Assembly (NCBI GenBank): GCA_905250885.1
Contig: CAJNOQ010000380.1
Location: forward strand, 1-52,992
Direction of reading: 5' to 3'
Length of the DNA stretch: 52,992 nucleotides
DNA from: Didymodactylos carnosus
Lineage: Eukaryota > Rotifera > Eurotatoria > Philodinida > Philodinidae
Below, one piece after another: positions 1 to 12,418 of this stretch (positions are counted from its first letter, which is position 1; every line of letters begins with the position of its first letter). A program made the position numbers and the translations under genes. The notes beneath the pieces were generated by a model that was not told the DNA's origin, searched no databases, and saw only the letters and a list, made by a program, of their open reading frames with translations.

Positions 1-1021
1 AAGCAGAAGAGTGAATACATATATCAGAAGAACAGAAAGGGAAAATAACCATCGAGTGACGATAAGAATATGTATATTGAAAGATGACAACTATTGATAT
101 GAGATTAGGTTAACTACTTCCTAACAAGCTTTTAAAGGTTCATTTTTAATTATTTGCTTTATTATCCGCTTTAGTACTTGAGATAAGAAGAGCCACTTTT
201 CGAAATTTTTGTCATATTTTTGCGAGTTTTTAGTCGATGGGAATTGCTACTAAGCATAGTAATAGTTCGACCATAGTGGTAGATCGACCATCGTTCTAAA
301 CACTGGTGCAAAAATCTTCTGAAAATCTTCGATAGCTTTCGAGCAGAACCAGAAATGCGGAGAGCCCTATTTATTGACTCTCTTCACCTCAATTGGGGTA
401 AAAAGACGTACCTCGTCCAAAGCACACAATATTTAATCAACGAATTGCTGTTACTCAGTCTGAAAGATAATTAGTTGAAAAATGACCTCATTCTGTAGTT
501 CGGATCTTTCTTTCTCTACCATATAATGTTGAATTCATTATCGTTTAAACTCACTTATGTCGTTAGCTAATTAACACACAATCAATTGTGGACAAAATTT
601 TCTGTCTTCTATTTTTATATAAAATGAAAATACACTGGTTTCCCAGCTCACCAACGTCTATCGTCTCTCAGAAGTCGATTTTCATACTGTACTGAATCGT
701 AAAGTATAGGACATCTTTAAAAGATTTTTACATCATTGTGTAGAAAAATGATCGATGCACCACGATGTTTAGTAAAACCCTCCTCAGAATACCAGGCTAG
801 TTTGAAAGGAAAGTTTTTCAAAATCACCCTATGTCACCTTTTTTTCGAAAAAATGTTCGATGCACGAAACCATAATAGAAGTCCATGACCTCCTATTTTA
901 AAAGAAAGTAGAAAGTTTTCTTGAACACAAACGGCTGATAACGCGCAAAAATATGGCAAAAATTTTAAAACATCCTTCATTGTACTGTGTTAATTAATTT
1001 TCTGTATCTTTTTCGACTTAG
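1..1021. other. No gene recognised; probably 5' intron of the EGF-rich gene
   Basis: AT-rich sequence with no convincing exon on either strand. It ends in a pyrimidine-rich tract and an AG at 1020–1021 that is the acceptor of the first visible exon of the downstream gene. The simplest reading is that it is the 3' part of a long intron whose 5' exons lie before the window. I see no promoter or signal-peptide exon here. Confidence 0.5.
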
Positions 1022-4000
1022 GGCAAATAAGTAACATAACTCAACCTAGCCCGGTTATATTCTATCAAGATTTGTTGAATTGGTACAATAATACATACAA
1101 TACCGACCTAATATATATTAGCCAAGATTTGGATCCAGTCAGAGTATATAAACAATGTTCAAATCAGTTACTTTGTGTACATGATTACCTTATAACTCTA
1201 AATAATTTTATAAGTCAAACGTCAGGCGATTCCTACAATAAATTTGAAAAAGCATCGTCAGACGCTGGTAAGCAATCCGCGTACTTAATTTTAACAAAAA
1301 GTATTGATATATTTTTTTCTTGTTCTGATACAAAGCTCAAAATCCTCCAGTGATAAGTCACTCCGATTATTATCCTGTTCAAATCTATGTGCCAAAAAAT
1401 AGTAGTGATCAGTCATATAGCTTTCTGGTAGATATTACACATACGGGAGTCATCAACAACATAAACATATCTGTTTCGAATAACACGAACGGTACTATAG
1501 TTCATTTAACAAACAATACTTGGAACATTTCTGTGTCAACGAACAATGCCAGTATTTCTAATAATATAACGTGAGTAATAATATACCCACTTAATTTTCT
1601 CAACTCCCCATCACAAAGAGGTCTTAGGAGTCATAAGCTGACGGCTCCTGGTAGGTCGACATGGTCCGACGAAAAAAGAAATCATAATATCTTACTCTGT
1701 CGTAGAGATCTAGTGGGTTGAATAAACGGCGTACACTGAGAAACGAGACGTAGTTTTTCAACTAGGCTTTATTCAACATTTTTAAATCTTGACAATACAA
1801 ATTTTCGATCTATTTCATACGGTCATTCTCAAGTGTGTATTAGATACAGAATATTACATTTACAAGATAAAACACGACTTTTTACGACGGTTGTAGACGA
1901 TAACATACTACGTCTGCATGGAATACGACCGTATTTGGTCGTAAGTCATCGTTTACAAGCGTATAAAATCGGCATGGGTACGCATATACGCATACGTCCA
2001 TCCATTTTTCTTTTTCTTTCTCCCGTACACACAAGGAAAATGGTTGGTGGTAGAGTTGCCTTTCTCAATGGCTTATTTTTAGTTTTTCAAGCGCAAAACT
2101 TAGCGCGCATGTCTTCAATAATACTCTAGTCCAGATTCTGCGCAGATGTCGGTAAACTCTCCATTTGAGATTGAGTGATGGAGCATCGTTGAATCACCGT
2201 TTTGGAATTAACCACTGATGCTTGACAAAATATTGCTTTTTGACACCTTCTCGCTCAGTACAATGATGTTTTGCTTACAAACTGAACATTTATTCGCAAC
2301 AAAATCTTATCTCTTACCACTAGATGTTGAAGATGTGTTAGTTAATTGGGAACTATTAATAACGTTTTTCTGGTCATTTAGATGTTCACCAACGCTTTAT
2401 ACCCAAGTGCAGCCTCTAACTTCGTGCAGACTTTGTCTTTAACACTGATAGATACTCGTTCACCATGCACTAAATCTGCTTGTTCATAAAAAGATACTTT
2501 CAAAAGTTCTATTTTCTTTTCCATTGTTGCACTCGCTCATAAGGTGTACTAACTCATCTTTGATGATCGAATTCGCAATATTGAATTCTGAGAATAAATA
2601 ATTAGTTATTTAGCATATGGATTCGTCTACTTGATCATATAGCTTTCCTCTAAAATAGGAATGTGTGCTTTTTGTTGCAAAAATTAATATTATTTTGAGA
2701 TCTAGTTTTTTTCATTGATGGTTTCATATTTAATTTTATATATAATAATCTAAACAGTTTCGTTTAATGGTACGATAGTACAATTGTATACACGCTAGTC
2801 ACATTAAACGAAAACTAATATTATATTATTACTGGACAGATTCTAATTAGTTTGAAGTGTTTTAACAAATCTAAAAGTATCTTTCATAGCACTGCAATTC
2901 TTTGAGTTCTTTTCTAAACGATTTTCAACGAAGGAAGAGAAGGAATGTCTAGTTAAAGAAAGATTCGAGCGTATGTCGTCGAATGTAGTTATTTTTCTTC
3001 TTGTGCGTTGTAGCGAAATAAAAGAAAAATAGATAAATGCATTCGTAATCACATACAGTTGAATATTGTTTTATCTTCTAAATTGAACATTCTGTACCTG
3101 ATACATACTTGAGAATGACCGTATGAAATAGATCGAAAATTTTTATTGTCAAGATTTTAAAATATTTTTAGAAACTCTTAATTACATTCAACAAAGTTAA
3201 GAGCGTTACTGCCGCATGTGTTTTAAAATTTCTATTTCTTATCTTTCCCTTCAATCTAAAATATTATTAGCAATGCAATTCCTGCTATTCACCATTTTAT
3301 CGTACACTTTTTGTTCAAATTTAGAATTGTTGTGTCTTATAATAATAATACTCTACTTATTGCCCGTACCGTTGATATTATTGTTTGTTTATGTCAAGAT
3401 AACAGATCGTCGTGCAATTATAATAGTATCAATTCGCTTAGTTCAAGTTTTTCCATAGCATATTGCACTTGTGGCCCTGGCAAGACTGGTAATTGAACGA
3501 AATAAAACACTGCTAATTAATTTCGAAAGTGATGTCCTGTTCATTACATAGAGATTGAATTAAAAAAAAATTACATTTAGTGAGATGAATTGTTTTCTCG
3601 TAGGTAGATATTGTGACCAACCCATTACTAACTGCGACTTGCCCGGTGCTTGCTCAATAAATTACGATACTCCTAAAAATTGTTCTGCAATCGTACCTGC
3701 TAATTCTACGCAACCATATGTGTGTTTTAACAGCTGTGCTAGAGGTTTTCACACGCTCGACGGTTTCACTTGCCAAGGTAAGTTCTTCTTGAATTCTATA
3801 TAAGAAAAAAAGTTTATTATCGAGTAATTTTTATAGACGTTGATGAGTGTAATCAAACAGATCGTTGTGGAAGCGGAACTGGGAACTGTACAAATCAGCA
3901 TGGGTATTTCACGTGTAACTGTAATACGGGTTATTATTTTGACAACAACACATGTGTCTGTATGTATATAAACAATATCTCATGCTAAAAAGAATTTTAA

Positions 4001-7000
4001 TCATGCTACTTTCTTTGATTCCAGTGATCAATCAATGCTTGAATCCTACTGCCGATGGTAAATTTCAAATTCAATGTCCAGCCTATGGAACACAATGTAA
4101 CTATGATAACAGCACCAACAGTATTACATGCTCCTGTAATCCAACATTTTTCCATAATAACAGCGCTGGAGTATGTGAAAGTAAGTTTTAATACGTAAAA
4201 ATTTATGACTTGATTTAAATTGACGTGCATTTAGTGAATAATTCGTCACTATGCAATAATGTCACATCACTCTGTAGCAACGGAATCGATAACTATTGTA
4301 TGAATAACAAAACTTACAATAAAAATACAAATAGTTGTGGAAGTAATAATAACTATTGAATATTCATCGACATTTTTATATGTTTTATATGTTGTTTTAA
4401 GATTGGTGTGATGATAAGTGTCCAGGATTTTGTCAATCCCAATCGGATGGCTCGTATACATGTAATTGTTCATTATTTCCTGGCTTCAAAATATCATTTG
4501 ATGGACAAAACTGTTTACGTAAGAAATGTTGATTAAAATTATCTATATTCACATCAAACTTTTTTGTTACATTCTAGCCTGTGCCGATAATACATATGGC
4601 TATAATTGCGAACAGAGTTGTCAGTGCATTCAAGGCACTTGTAATCCATATGCAACAGATGTAAATGGCAGTTGTAATTGTAATGCTAATTACACCGGTG
4701 CTCTGTGCAAGCGGTTAATACAATTTTGTTGTAAGTAAAACGAAAGAACAGTGTTGTGCTTTTTGCTTGAATATTTATTGAAAATATTGATTTTATGAAT
4801 TGCATAATATAAATTTAATTGTATTCCACAGGCTACAAAAGAAGATATTTAAGAGTACAGTTTCATATTGCTCCTGTTGGGTAATAAGAGCATCTGAGTC
4901 AGCTAACTGAAGATTGTATGAGCAGGCTGTGGTAAAACAACTTTTAGTATAATATGCAATCCTTTATTATTATCTGTCTTTCGTGTTCTTATTAACTTTT
5001 CCATTTACATCTGCAATGTTTCTTGAATAAACATCTCACTTTTTACCAGTGATTGATTGCTTTTTACCCAGAATGTTTTTATAAGATCTGACTATTTTAG
5101 CTAATAGTTCATTGTGTAACAACGTTACAGAGAATTGTCTACCAGGTCCAGATCAATCTAGCGCTTATGTCTGTGAATGTAAACTTGGATATGACCGTTC
5201 CAATAGTGCGAACTGCTCCGGTAAATAATGTCCATTTATGACAATTATGTCAACGTAAATAATATCGACAACTATGTTCATTTTAAGACATCGACGAATG
5301 TAAGTTACAAATCTCAAACTGTCCGCGTGATATATCAGTTTGTGTCAATACGCCAGGAAGTTATTATTGTGGATGTAAACAAGGATATGTGCAGGTTTGT
5401 ATACTTTTTTACAACAATTTGATTGGTTAATACTATGCTCTCTTCAATAGCAAGGCGATTTTTCATGTACTGATAAAGATGAATGTCAAGATAGTTTGGC
5501 ATGTGTGGCACACGCAAATTCCTTTTGCGTAAATACTGTGGGATCTTACGAATGTCGATGTAATCCTAATTTTGGTCCTGATGGTCAGCATAGATTAATT
5601 TTTTCAGAACTATTCACACAATAATATCACAGTTTACTTTCATTAAAATATAGGTAATTACGATAACAGATATGAAGATGTACTACTCACGAATAAAACG
5701 TGTATGGCATTTGATTTTTCTAACAAATGTCCCATTTGCATCAATGGGTCATATTGTAATTCGACAACTGGAACATGCCAATGTAAAGCGGAAGATACAT
5801 TATACTATTTAAATTTGTATTATCAGCGAACATGTCAATGTTCTAAAGCTCCTATAATGGGATATACTGGAAATGGCACATGTGCAGTTGTGAAAAGTTA
5901 GTATCATGATTGTGTCAAAAAAGCGATTTTTCTAGATTCAAATATCGAGAAATATACATTAATATACGGGATATTTGATAGTATAAAAGTTTTTGTTCCA
6001 TGTACTAAGAAACCTGGGAAAATCTCTAGTCAAAAACTAGCATCAGAACGTATGGACGAGAGCTAAAAAATTTCTATTGTGAAACCGATAAACCTCAATC
6101 CAGAAATGATATAAATTCTCAGGTATCAATTAGCAAAGGAATTTTTCCTTCTGGGCCTAAACATGAGGAGAAATAGAAGTAGTTTCCAAACTTTTCCAGA
6201 ACTTCAGTCTCGATCTAATTTTACACAAATATTCTTCTATCTATGCAGCATCTAGAATTTTAGGACTAAACAGCGTCGTCAATCCTACTCGTCGCTATAG
6301 GTTTTTCGAAAAACTCTGGTTTTAAAGTAAAATCTATTTTTCTCAGTCCAGGAATATTTTTAAGAAAAAACAAGTTCATATTTGAAATCAGTGCACAAAA
6401 GTGCATTGAACCGTATCGAACAATGTAGTTTTCAAAGGTTTGAGGCACTTTTTCTCGATGAAAAAATTTCATCTGAGGTTCCCCTCATGTATTTCTTATC
6501 AAAAGCTAAAAGCGTTTTCAGAAGATTTCTCCTTGCGAGAATTTTCCTATATGAGAGAATCCTCTAAGTAAAAAATACCTATTACTGAAATTACTGAAAC
6601 GATTAGCAGATTCGGGATTATCACCGAAAATTATTCCTAAAAATCCATGTTTGATTAAAAAAGCTTTTGAGCACTTGAAAAGGTTCTTTCACGAAATTCT
6701 GTGGCGTATTCTCAGATTTATATTAAAAATTCTAACCAATTCTATTAGTAACAGCTTATTTGAAATAATAAAAGTAGAAAAAGAAATAGTGTCAGAGGAA
6801 AGGGTTTATAATCAGTGCAATCAATTACAGGTGATCAGAAAAGTTTCTGTAAAACTCGATATATCGATCAAATGACAATGTAAATGAACAAAAACATTAC
6901 TTAATACATTTTTGCTTTATTAGATCAAACTAATCTGCAAATAATTTTTTCAACTACAATCAATGTTTCATCTGAAGGGATTCGCATAGAAAAAGTGGTA

Positions 7001-8885
7001 CGTATGAATAGATATGACCATAATCAAATATTTCCTTACAAAATGTGTACATTTACCATTTTCTTTAGATCGAAGGTGTTCTAAATAAAACTTCTGGCGC
7101 TAAAGATATTAATAGTCCTATCTGCAATGGATTAGTGGTCAACGTCAACTTAGCGTTAGTACTATTTACTATAATATATAACTACTAATAGTAATATAGA
7201 ATTCGACTTTGAAGAACTAGTACTATGACATTTTAGAAACTACAATGGTTCTTCAAATATACTTGGCATACAACTATACTGTATTTTGGATGTGGACACA
7301 AGAATAGTATTGGTCAACGCTGTATTGAGTCATGGAGCTACAAATAATTTAGGACTAACAGTTTTAATGATTATGAACGATACTTTAGAAAAAATATGTA
7401 AGCGAATTGATATAGTTTTAATAACTTCAACGGTATAGATAGTTGAAATACGTCTTGTTTTTTATAAAAATTAAATATTTTTACATTCAACCGAGACTTC
7501 TTCATTCAGGTTTAGAAATCAACTTTAGTTGTAAGAATATACAAAATATGTAAAAAGTATTTTTCTCTGAAAAATTTTAGATTTTAAAAAGTGAACATTT
7601 TGTAACATTTGTATATTTCGATTCTTCTCACATCAAAGAATTCTTTTAGGGCCCTTCGTCAACCAAATAAATCCTTGTCAAAAATGCGAATTTACTCACA
7701 CAGGGACGTGTGTAAATGCAACTACCTGCAGATGTATTGCAGGTTATGAAGGAGATACTTGTAACAATATCGTTCCATTAACAACCCAACAATTGTCAGC
7801 AAATTGGACAATCATGATAGGTGTTATTAGTGGTGTCGCTGGTTTATTGCTGGTAGTATCCTTGTGTTTGTGCGCATATTTTGTCCATGAAAAACGGCAA
7901 AATTTAAAAATGTATGTTTAGTGAAGAAGATTTCTGTTTTAGTCTCATTTCATACTGTATTCTTCTTTTTCAGTAAAAAACCACTGATGAAACGAACGTG
8001 GCATCTTCCACGAGCAAAACTTCCAACATTGGGTCTCATGGCAGTCGTTCACCGAAGTGATTTCGATAGTATTGAATCTAATAATGAAAATAATTGTCGG
8101 CCATCGAATTTACTAGCTGAACAATTGAGTTCATCATCATATCGTACTACCTACAATTGCGAACAACCTCCAGGATCCATTGATAGTGAGTTTTTTAAAA
8201 AATTAGAAAATATTACGTCAATTCGTAGTTCAATACCACGTCCACAAATTTCGTCTACAATCGATACGTTAAACAGTTTACAAGTCAGAAGTGATAATTC
8301 AGATTCATTTTCTGGTTTTGACGAATTAGATGAAATAGAATTCGTTTCGAACATGATGAACGATTTGACTAAAGACGATAACATAAATGATGATCTTATA
8401 GAAGCACTAAATCCACATTTCGCAATACCTCGCGCAAATCCTGTCCTAAAACCAACAGGGTTATTCTCTGTAAGTACTTATTTCAAGTGTTCTCGAGTCA
8501 CAGCTATCTCTTCTTCACATAATCGTGGGTCAAAATTGATGCAAGAATTGATAAACAAATATTATGTCACAGCGTACTTCACTTCAATCAAATGAAGGGC
8601 ATTTTTTATAGGTTTTTTAAAATACTATTTAGACAACTTCTGATTTGACTTTGACCTAATAACTTTCAAAATATTTAATAATTCGAATTCCGTTTCGACA
8701 TGGTCAAATCATGTAAAAATTTTCTAAGAGATATTTTTCAAAACGCTTATATTTAATTTAGTACTTACTTTGAGGTGCAATAATCATTTGCTTTTAAACT
8801 CATATAAAAACGAAGCTGTTAAGTTTTATCAATTCATCAATTTATTTAAAAATTATTTTTATTTTAGTTTCTCAGACATTCGTAA
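1022..8885 (+). CDS. EGF-rich single-pass membrane protein, mucin-4/SUSD2-like (5' partial)
   Basis: Exons: 1022–1267, 1351–1570, 3325–3488, 3604–3777, 3837–3959, 4025–4180, 4235–4342, 4402–4518, 4578–4730, 5101–5220, 5288–5394, 5451–5583, 5654–5896, 6924–6997, 7069–7154, 7237–7397, 7650–7911, 7974–8469, 8868–8885; all have GT–AG introns and matching phases, mostly phase 1. About 1,050 residues are visible. The first two exons (CSNQLLCVHD, then VISHSDYYPV and many N-glycosylation sites) resemble the segment after the vWD domain of MUC4/SUSD2-type proteins. Next come about eight EGF-like modules, three with calcium-binding openings (DVDEC, DIDEC, DKDEC). A stalk of about 100 residues follows (6924–7397), then a last EGF, a transmembrane helix (WTIMIGVISGVAGLLLVV, about 7806–7859) and an acidic, Ser-rich cytoplasmic tail of about 170 residues. 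It is probably a cell-surface adhesion or mucin-like protein; ligand unknown. The last splice (GTAAGT at 8470 to AG at 8867) gives an end LFSFLRHS; without it the frame stops at 8595. NIDO/AMOP domains, if present, would be upstream. Confidence 0.8.
1779..3160. mobile_element. Inverted-repeat DNA element inside an intron of the EGF-rich gene
   Basis: About 95 bp at 1779–1873 reappears as the reverse complement at about 3067–3160, at roughly 83% identity by eye (shared core TCTATTTCATACGGTCATTC). The whole lies in the intron between exons ending at 1570 and starting at 3325. The interior has only short open frames with no recognisable transposase, so this looks like a non-autonomous DNA transposon of about 1.4 kb. 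A smaller palindrome sits near 2758–2815 (GTTTCGTTTAATG and its near-complement). An 8-bp direct repeat ATTCAACA occurs at 1771–1778 and again downstream near 3187, but it does not abut the right end, so the target duplication is unresolved. Confidence 0.7.
5897..6923 (+). other. Long intron of the EGF-rich gene, contents unrecognised
   Basis: A 1,027-bp intron (GT at 5897, AG at 6922–6923) in a gene whose other introns are mostly 60–90 bp. It contains short open frames on both strands that match nothing I know. I could not find terminal inverted repeats or a target duplication, so an old insertion is only a guess. Confidence 0.45.
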
Positions 8886-10008
8886 CAATATCATTCAAGA
8901 AATATCGTCATTTTTTTTGTCGTTTATTATTTTTATTGTATTTATTTATAAAATCAAGTTATCTTTAAGTAACTTTGTTTCTTCATTTTCCAAATGACTG
9001 CCAGTCCGTCGTTTGACAGTACATGTGATGTCTCATCTTTTTTTCTATGTGCCAACAGTATTTTTCAGTATTGTTATAAAAAAACTGATTGTTTTTTTTT
9101 CCGTTTTTTTATTTCTTTGAATCTCTATCCGAGTGATACTCTATATCATGTTTATCACTAGTTTTTTTGAGAAAATCAGACAACAGTGATAGATAAAACA
9201 GTGTGAATCACCTTTTCTATATAAATACTTTCTCATGTTTTATTAAACCTTAACTTTCTTTTAAAGAATACAATTCTTTAATAAAACAGTTTTTATGTCA
9301 TTATGAAGTTTACATCTGTCTTATTACTTTCATCTTTTGAACAAGCTTTTATGTTCTTTATTTTTAATAATAAATACACATCAAAGATGGTACATGTTCT
9401 TCATAGGTAATAGAAGTTCATCTCACTATGGAAGGTCAGAAACACACTACCTAGAATCTTTGCCCTATCCATACAACGGTTTTGGGATTTGGCTAAAATA
9501 TCGTTCTACGCAGTTTTAAATCGTTTGGTTACCCTGGCTCTTAGAGAGAGTATAGAGAATCAACATCGGCAGCACTTAATAATTTTACGTTGAGAGGATT
9601 AAATAAAATATCTTGCGCATTCGCTATATTGTGTAAAAAAGCCACAATTTCGCTTATTCAAAAATATTAGATAGATTAAGTATAGTTAAAAGTTATGGCT
9701 CTCTCATGATTCTGGTGACCGATCTCTACATCTATCTTGACCGTTTTAAGTCAAGTACTCACGCAGTATGGTTTTAGAAGAGCACAGCAGTTTAAAAAGA
9801 ATTGTACTATTGAAATATTGAAATTTTAGGATTTCTAGAGAAATAAAAAGGTTTTCACATTTTTAGCGAAAAAAATCGCTTTTTAAATATGAGCTTTCGA
9901 CCCGATGTGCTCTGTAATCTGGTCCGTATAAAAGCTGATTCATTTCATAGTAGAGGAGGCACAGTTCCAGCTGTTCTTTTGAACGTGAACTGTTCCTTCG
10001 TTCTTTTC
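8886..10008. other. Intergenic, nothing recognised
   Basis: 3' flank of the EGF-rich gene. AT-rich with T-runs at 8900–9110. There are three close copies of GAACGTGAACT near the right end (9981, 10013, 10211); the last two are the target duplication of the adjacent SINE. No gene is supported. Confidence 0.5.
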
Positions 10009-10023
10009 AAAAGAACGTGAACT

Positions 10024-10206
10024 TAGAGTAGCGTGGTTCGGTCGGCTAGTGGACAGACAACGTAGTTCGAATCCCGGCAACGGCGGTCGCGTGATAGTCT
10101 GGGACAAACTATCTAATGCTCATTGTCTCGGTACCTTTGGGCACAGATACAATGGGGTAACCCAATTTCAGTAACCATTGGACTGGAGAGGTGAGAATTA
10201 AAGTTT
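10024..10206 (+). mobile_element. tRNA-like SINE with 15-bp target-site duplication
   Basis: A 183-bp body carries a pol III A-box-like sequence (TCGGCTAGTGG, 10042–10052) and a B-box-like sequence (AGTTCGAATCC, 10064–10074). It is flanked by perfect 15-bp direct repeats AAAAGAACGTGAACT at 10009–10023 and 10207–10221. This is the signature of a tRNA-derived SINE inserted by LINE machinery. The A–B spacing is only 11 bp, much shorter than in a tRNA, so the head is internally deleted or diverged. The first box and the flanks make a true tRNA gene unlikely. A LINE 3' end lies just downstream. Confidence 0.75.
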
Positions 10207-10281
10207 AAAAGAACGTGAACTGGCCCTGTCAGCTTTGTTTATTAGATAATATCTAGAAAAGTTGATCAAATACACTTACTT

Positions 10282-10920
10282 ATGGTTACATCTTCTCTCA
10301 TGTCCAGATCAAGAGGCTTTGTTCAAGTAATGTTTCTTTGTTGCATTGTTATGTTTTTACTACGTTTTATTTTATTTGTATTCTACATAGCAGCTCACAT
10401 GATCACACATGATTTTCATTCACCAGGAAAAGCCCTTGTCGAAAAACTAAAATTACCTTTACTCTCCGTGCGTAGGAAGTATTTCCGACTAGTGTATTTT
10501 TTTAAAGTCCTTAACGGCTTATCACCTTTATCTCGTTTCAATCTTATACAGTTTGATGTGAGTAGAAGATCCGGACGTCTATTACAGCATAACAGACAAG
10601 TTTTTATCCCTTTTGCGCGCACTGAAACTGTTCTACAATCTTTTTTGTACAGGACAGCTCGCGATTGGAACTCTCTCCCCAATATTGTAGTTATCTCGCC
10701 AACAATAAATCTTTCAAAACCAAACTGAGGCAGCACCTACAACTGTGAAAGGGGAAAAAAATCAAAATAGGATAGAAAGGTGGCAATTTTTATAGGTGTT
10801 TAAAACCTTTTTTGCTTTCCTGACAACATGTTTATGTATTGGTTAAATTTTTGTACTGTAATACTAAAGTTTACTCTTTCAAAACTGCTGTTGTTGAAAT
10901 AAAAATCAAATCAAATCAAT
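10282..10920 (+). mobile_element. Non-LTR retrotransposon 3' fragment (end of reverse transcriptase ORF, frameshifted)
   Basis: The frame from about 10429 to 10725 encodes the region that follows the reverse transcriptase domain in CR1/jockey-like LINEs: LPLLSVRRKYFRLVYFFKVL, then NGL, and RTARDWNSLPN near the end. The open frame stops at 10726, but a one-base shift continues the family's usual ending (SFKTKLRQHLQL, stop near 10748), so the copy carries a frameshift. A 3' untranslated segment follows and ends in short AAATC/ATCAA repeats at about 10900–10920, a microsatellite tail like those of CR1/L2-type elements. No polymerase palm or endonuclease is present, so this is a 5'-truncated, dead copy. 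The exact 5' boundary is uncertain; similarity begins near 10400. Confidence 0.8.
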
Positions 10921-12418
10921 TAAAATAATCTTCTATTAGGATACAGTTTAGCCGGTTGTTTTGAATTCTAGTCTACAAGGATGTTCAGCTCTCGCGTTTG
11001 TTGCTCTTTCGCTTTCTCTTGTCTTTCGTTTGTATTCTTATGTTTTTACTAACTGCTGAGATTTTGTATTGTGTTCTAATAAATAACTCGTCCGCAGACA
11101 TGAAACTAAAGACTTTTCTCCAATGGTCACACTTCTCTTCCGACTGAGTCAAAAGAAATCTGTTAACTTTTTCAATCAATTTTTCTAGAAACTATCTAAT
11201 AAACAATAGCTAACAGTTCCAGTTATCAAATGCTACGCAGTTAATCAGCTATGTCTCAAGGAAAACTAGGATTCTCAGAATTTATTTCTGTTCTTCTATT
11301 TGACAAATGCGATGAAGAAAAAAATCGATTTTCAGTACGTATTCGTTATAACGAAGATAGGATTTTGATTAAGGTCTAAAGAAAAAAATCAGAAGAATCA
11401 TTTGTATAGAATAGTCCACTATGACGAACCACCGTACTAATTGTTCGAAAACTCAGCTTGAAATGAAAAAACATACATAATATAATAGTCGTCTGTTCAA
11501 ATTAGATCAGAAAAAGAGGGTGGAATCTTTAAAATAGAAGTTCAAACACAGACAAGTTCTTTCAAGTTCAAACAATTTTTCATCAAACAATAAAAGTCAA
11601 ATGCAACGGTAAAGTTCTTAAAAACACACAAAGACATAAATAATAACGATAAAGTTAATTTTTTCATATAAATAAATGGAGATTTATCTGAGCCAAAAAA
11701 TAATTTCATTGAAAAATACGTACACATATAAATTAAAATGCATTTCATGACTGTGTTAAATTCTTTTAAACAAAAAAAAAGTCATAAAATATGATCTGTC
11801 TATTTTGATTGATTAAAAGAACCCCAAAATCGGCTAAGATAACATGAGCAAAGCAAACAAAAAGATTAATGTACATTTTTCGTTGACACTGTTCATTTAT
11901 AATCAGACAATATACAAAGTAGATTTTAAAGTACAAAGACGAGGATTAATCAAAAACAAGAAAAATAGAAATACACACGTTTGATTGTAGAAGTTAAACA
12001 ACATATTGTACACAGAAGAAATGAATAATAGGAATAAAACAATTGAAAAATAAAAGATAAACAAAACTATCGTAAAACATCGACAATAAATGGAAATTTT
12101 CGTGGACTAGGTGGCGCTGTTGTTCCCTCCAAACTGATGTTGCCAGAAGGATAATCACCAAATACGAAACGAAAACTAGAAAAGAAGGAAACAAAATTTT
12201 TTACAATAAATTGTAGACAATAGCATTCAAAGTCGAGTTAAGCACACTGTAAATTATCTGACTCTTTGTTTTTACAAAAATAGGATGCAAGAAGTTAACG
12301 AAAGCAAACATGATAATTACCAAACAAGTAACAAGCATACACAACACTGTTTTAACAGTTGATGTCACAATACAACAGTATCAAATAAAATGCTTATAAA
12401 AATAAATATAGTATATTT
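10921..12418. other. Intergenic and probable 3' UTR of the RILP-like gene
   Basis: AT-rich, with no supportable coding exon. The part nearest 12418 is probably the 3' untranslated region of the minus-strand RILP-like gene. The short open frames on the minus strand here are hydrophobic or low complexity and lack splice or family support. Confidence 0.45.

Noticed and set aside
4829..4905. Possible extra exon after a CACAG acceptor in the EGF-rich gene
   Set aside because: Runs into a stop with no donor and has no cysteines; the direct join 4730 to 5101 keeps phase and EGF spacing.
10040..10075. Possible tRNA gene (A- and B-box-like sequences)
   Set aside because: Boxes are 11 bp apart, no cloverleaf can be drawn, and target duplications flank the unit; it is part of a SINE.
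10416..10736. 106-codon minus-strand frame
   Set aside because: Antisense of the LINE reverse transcriptase fragment.
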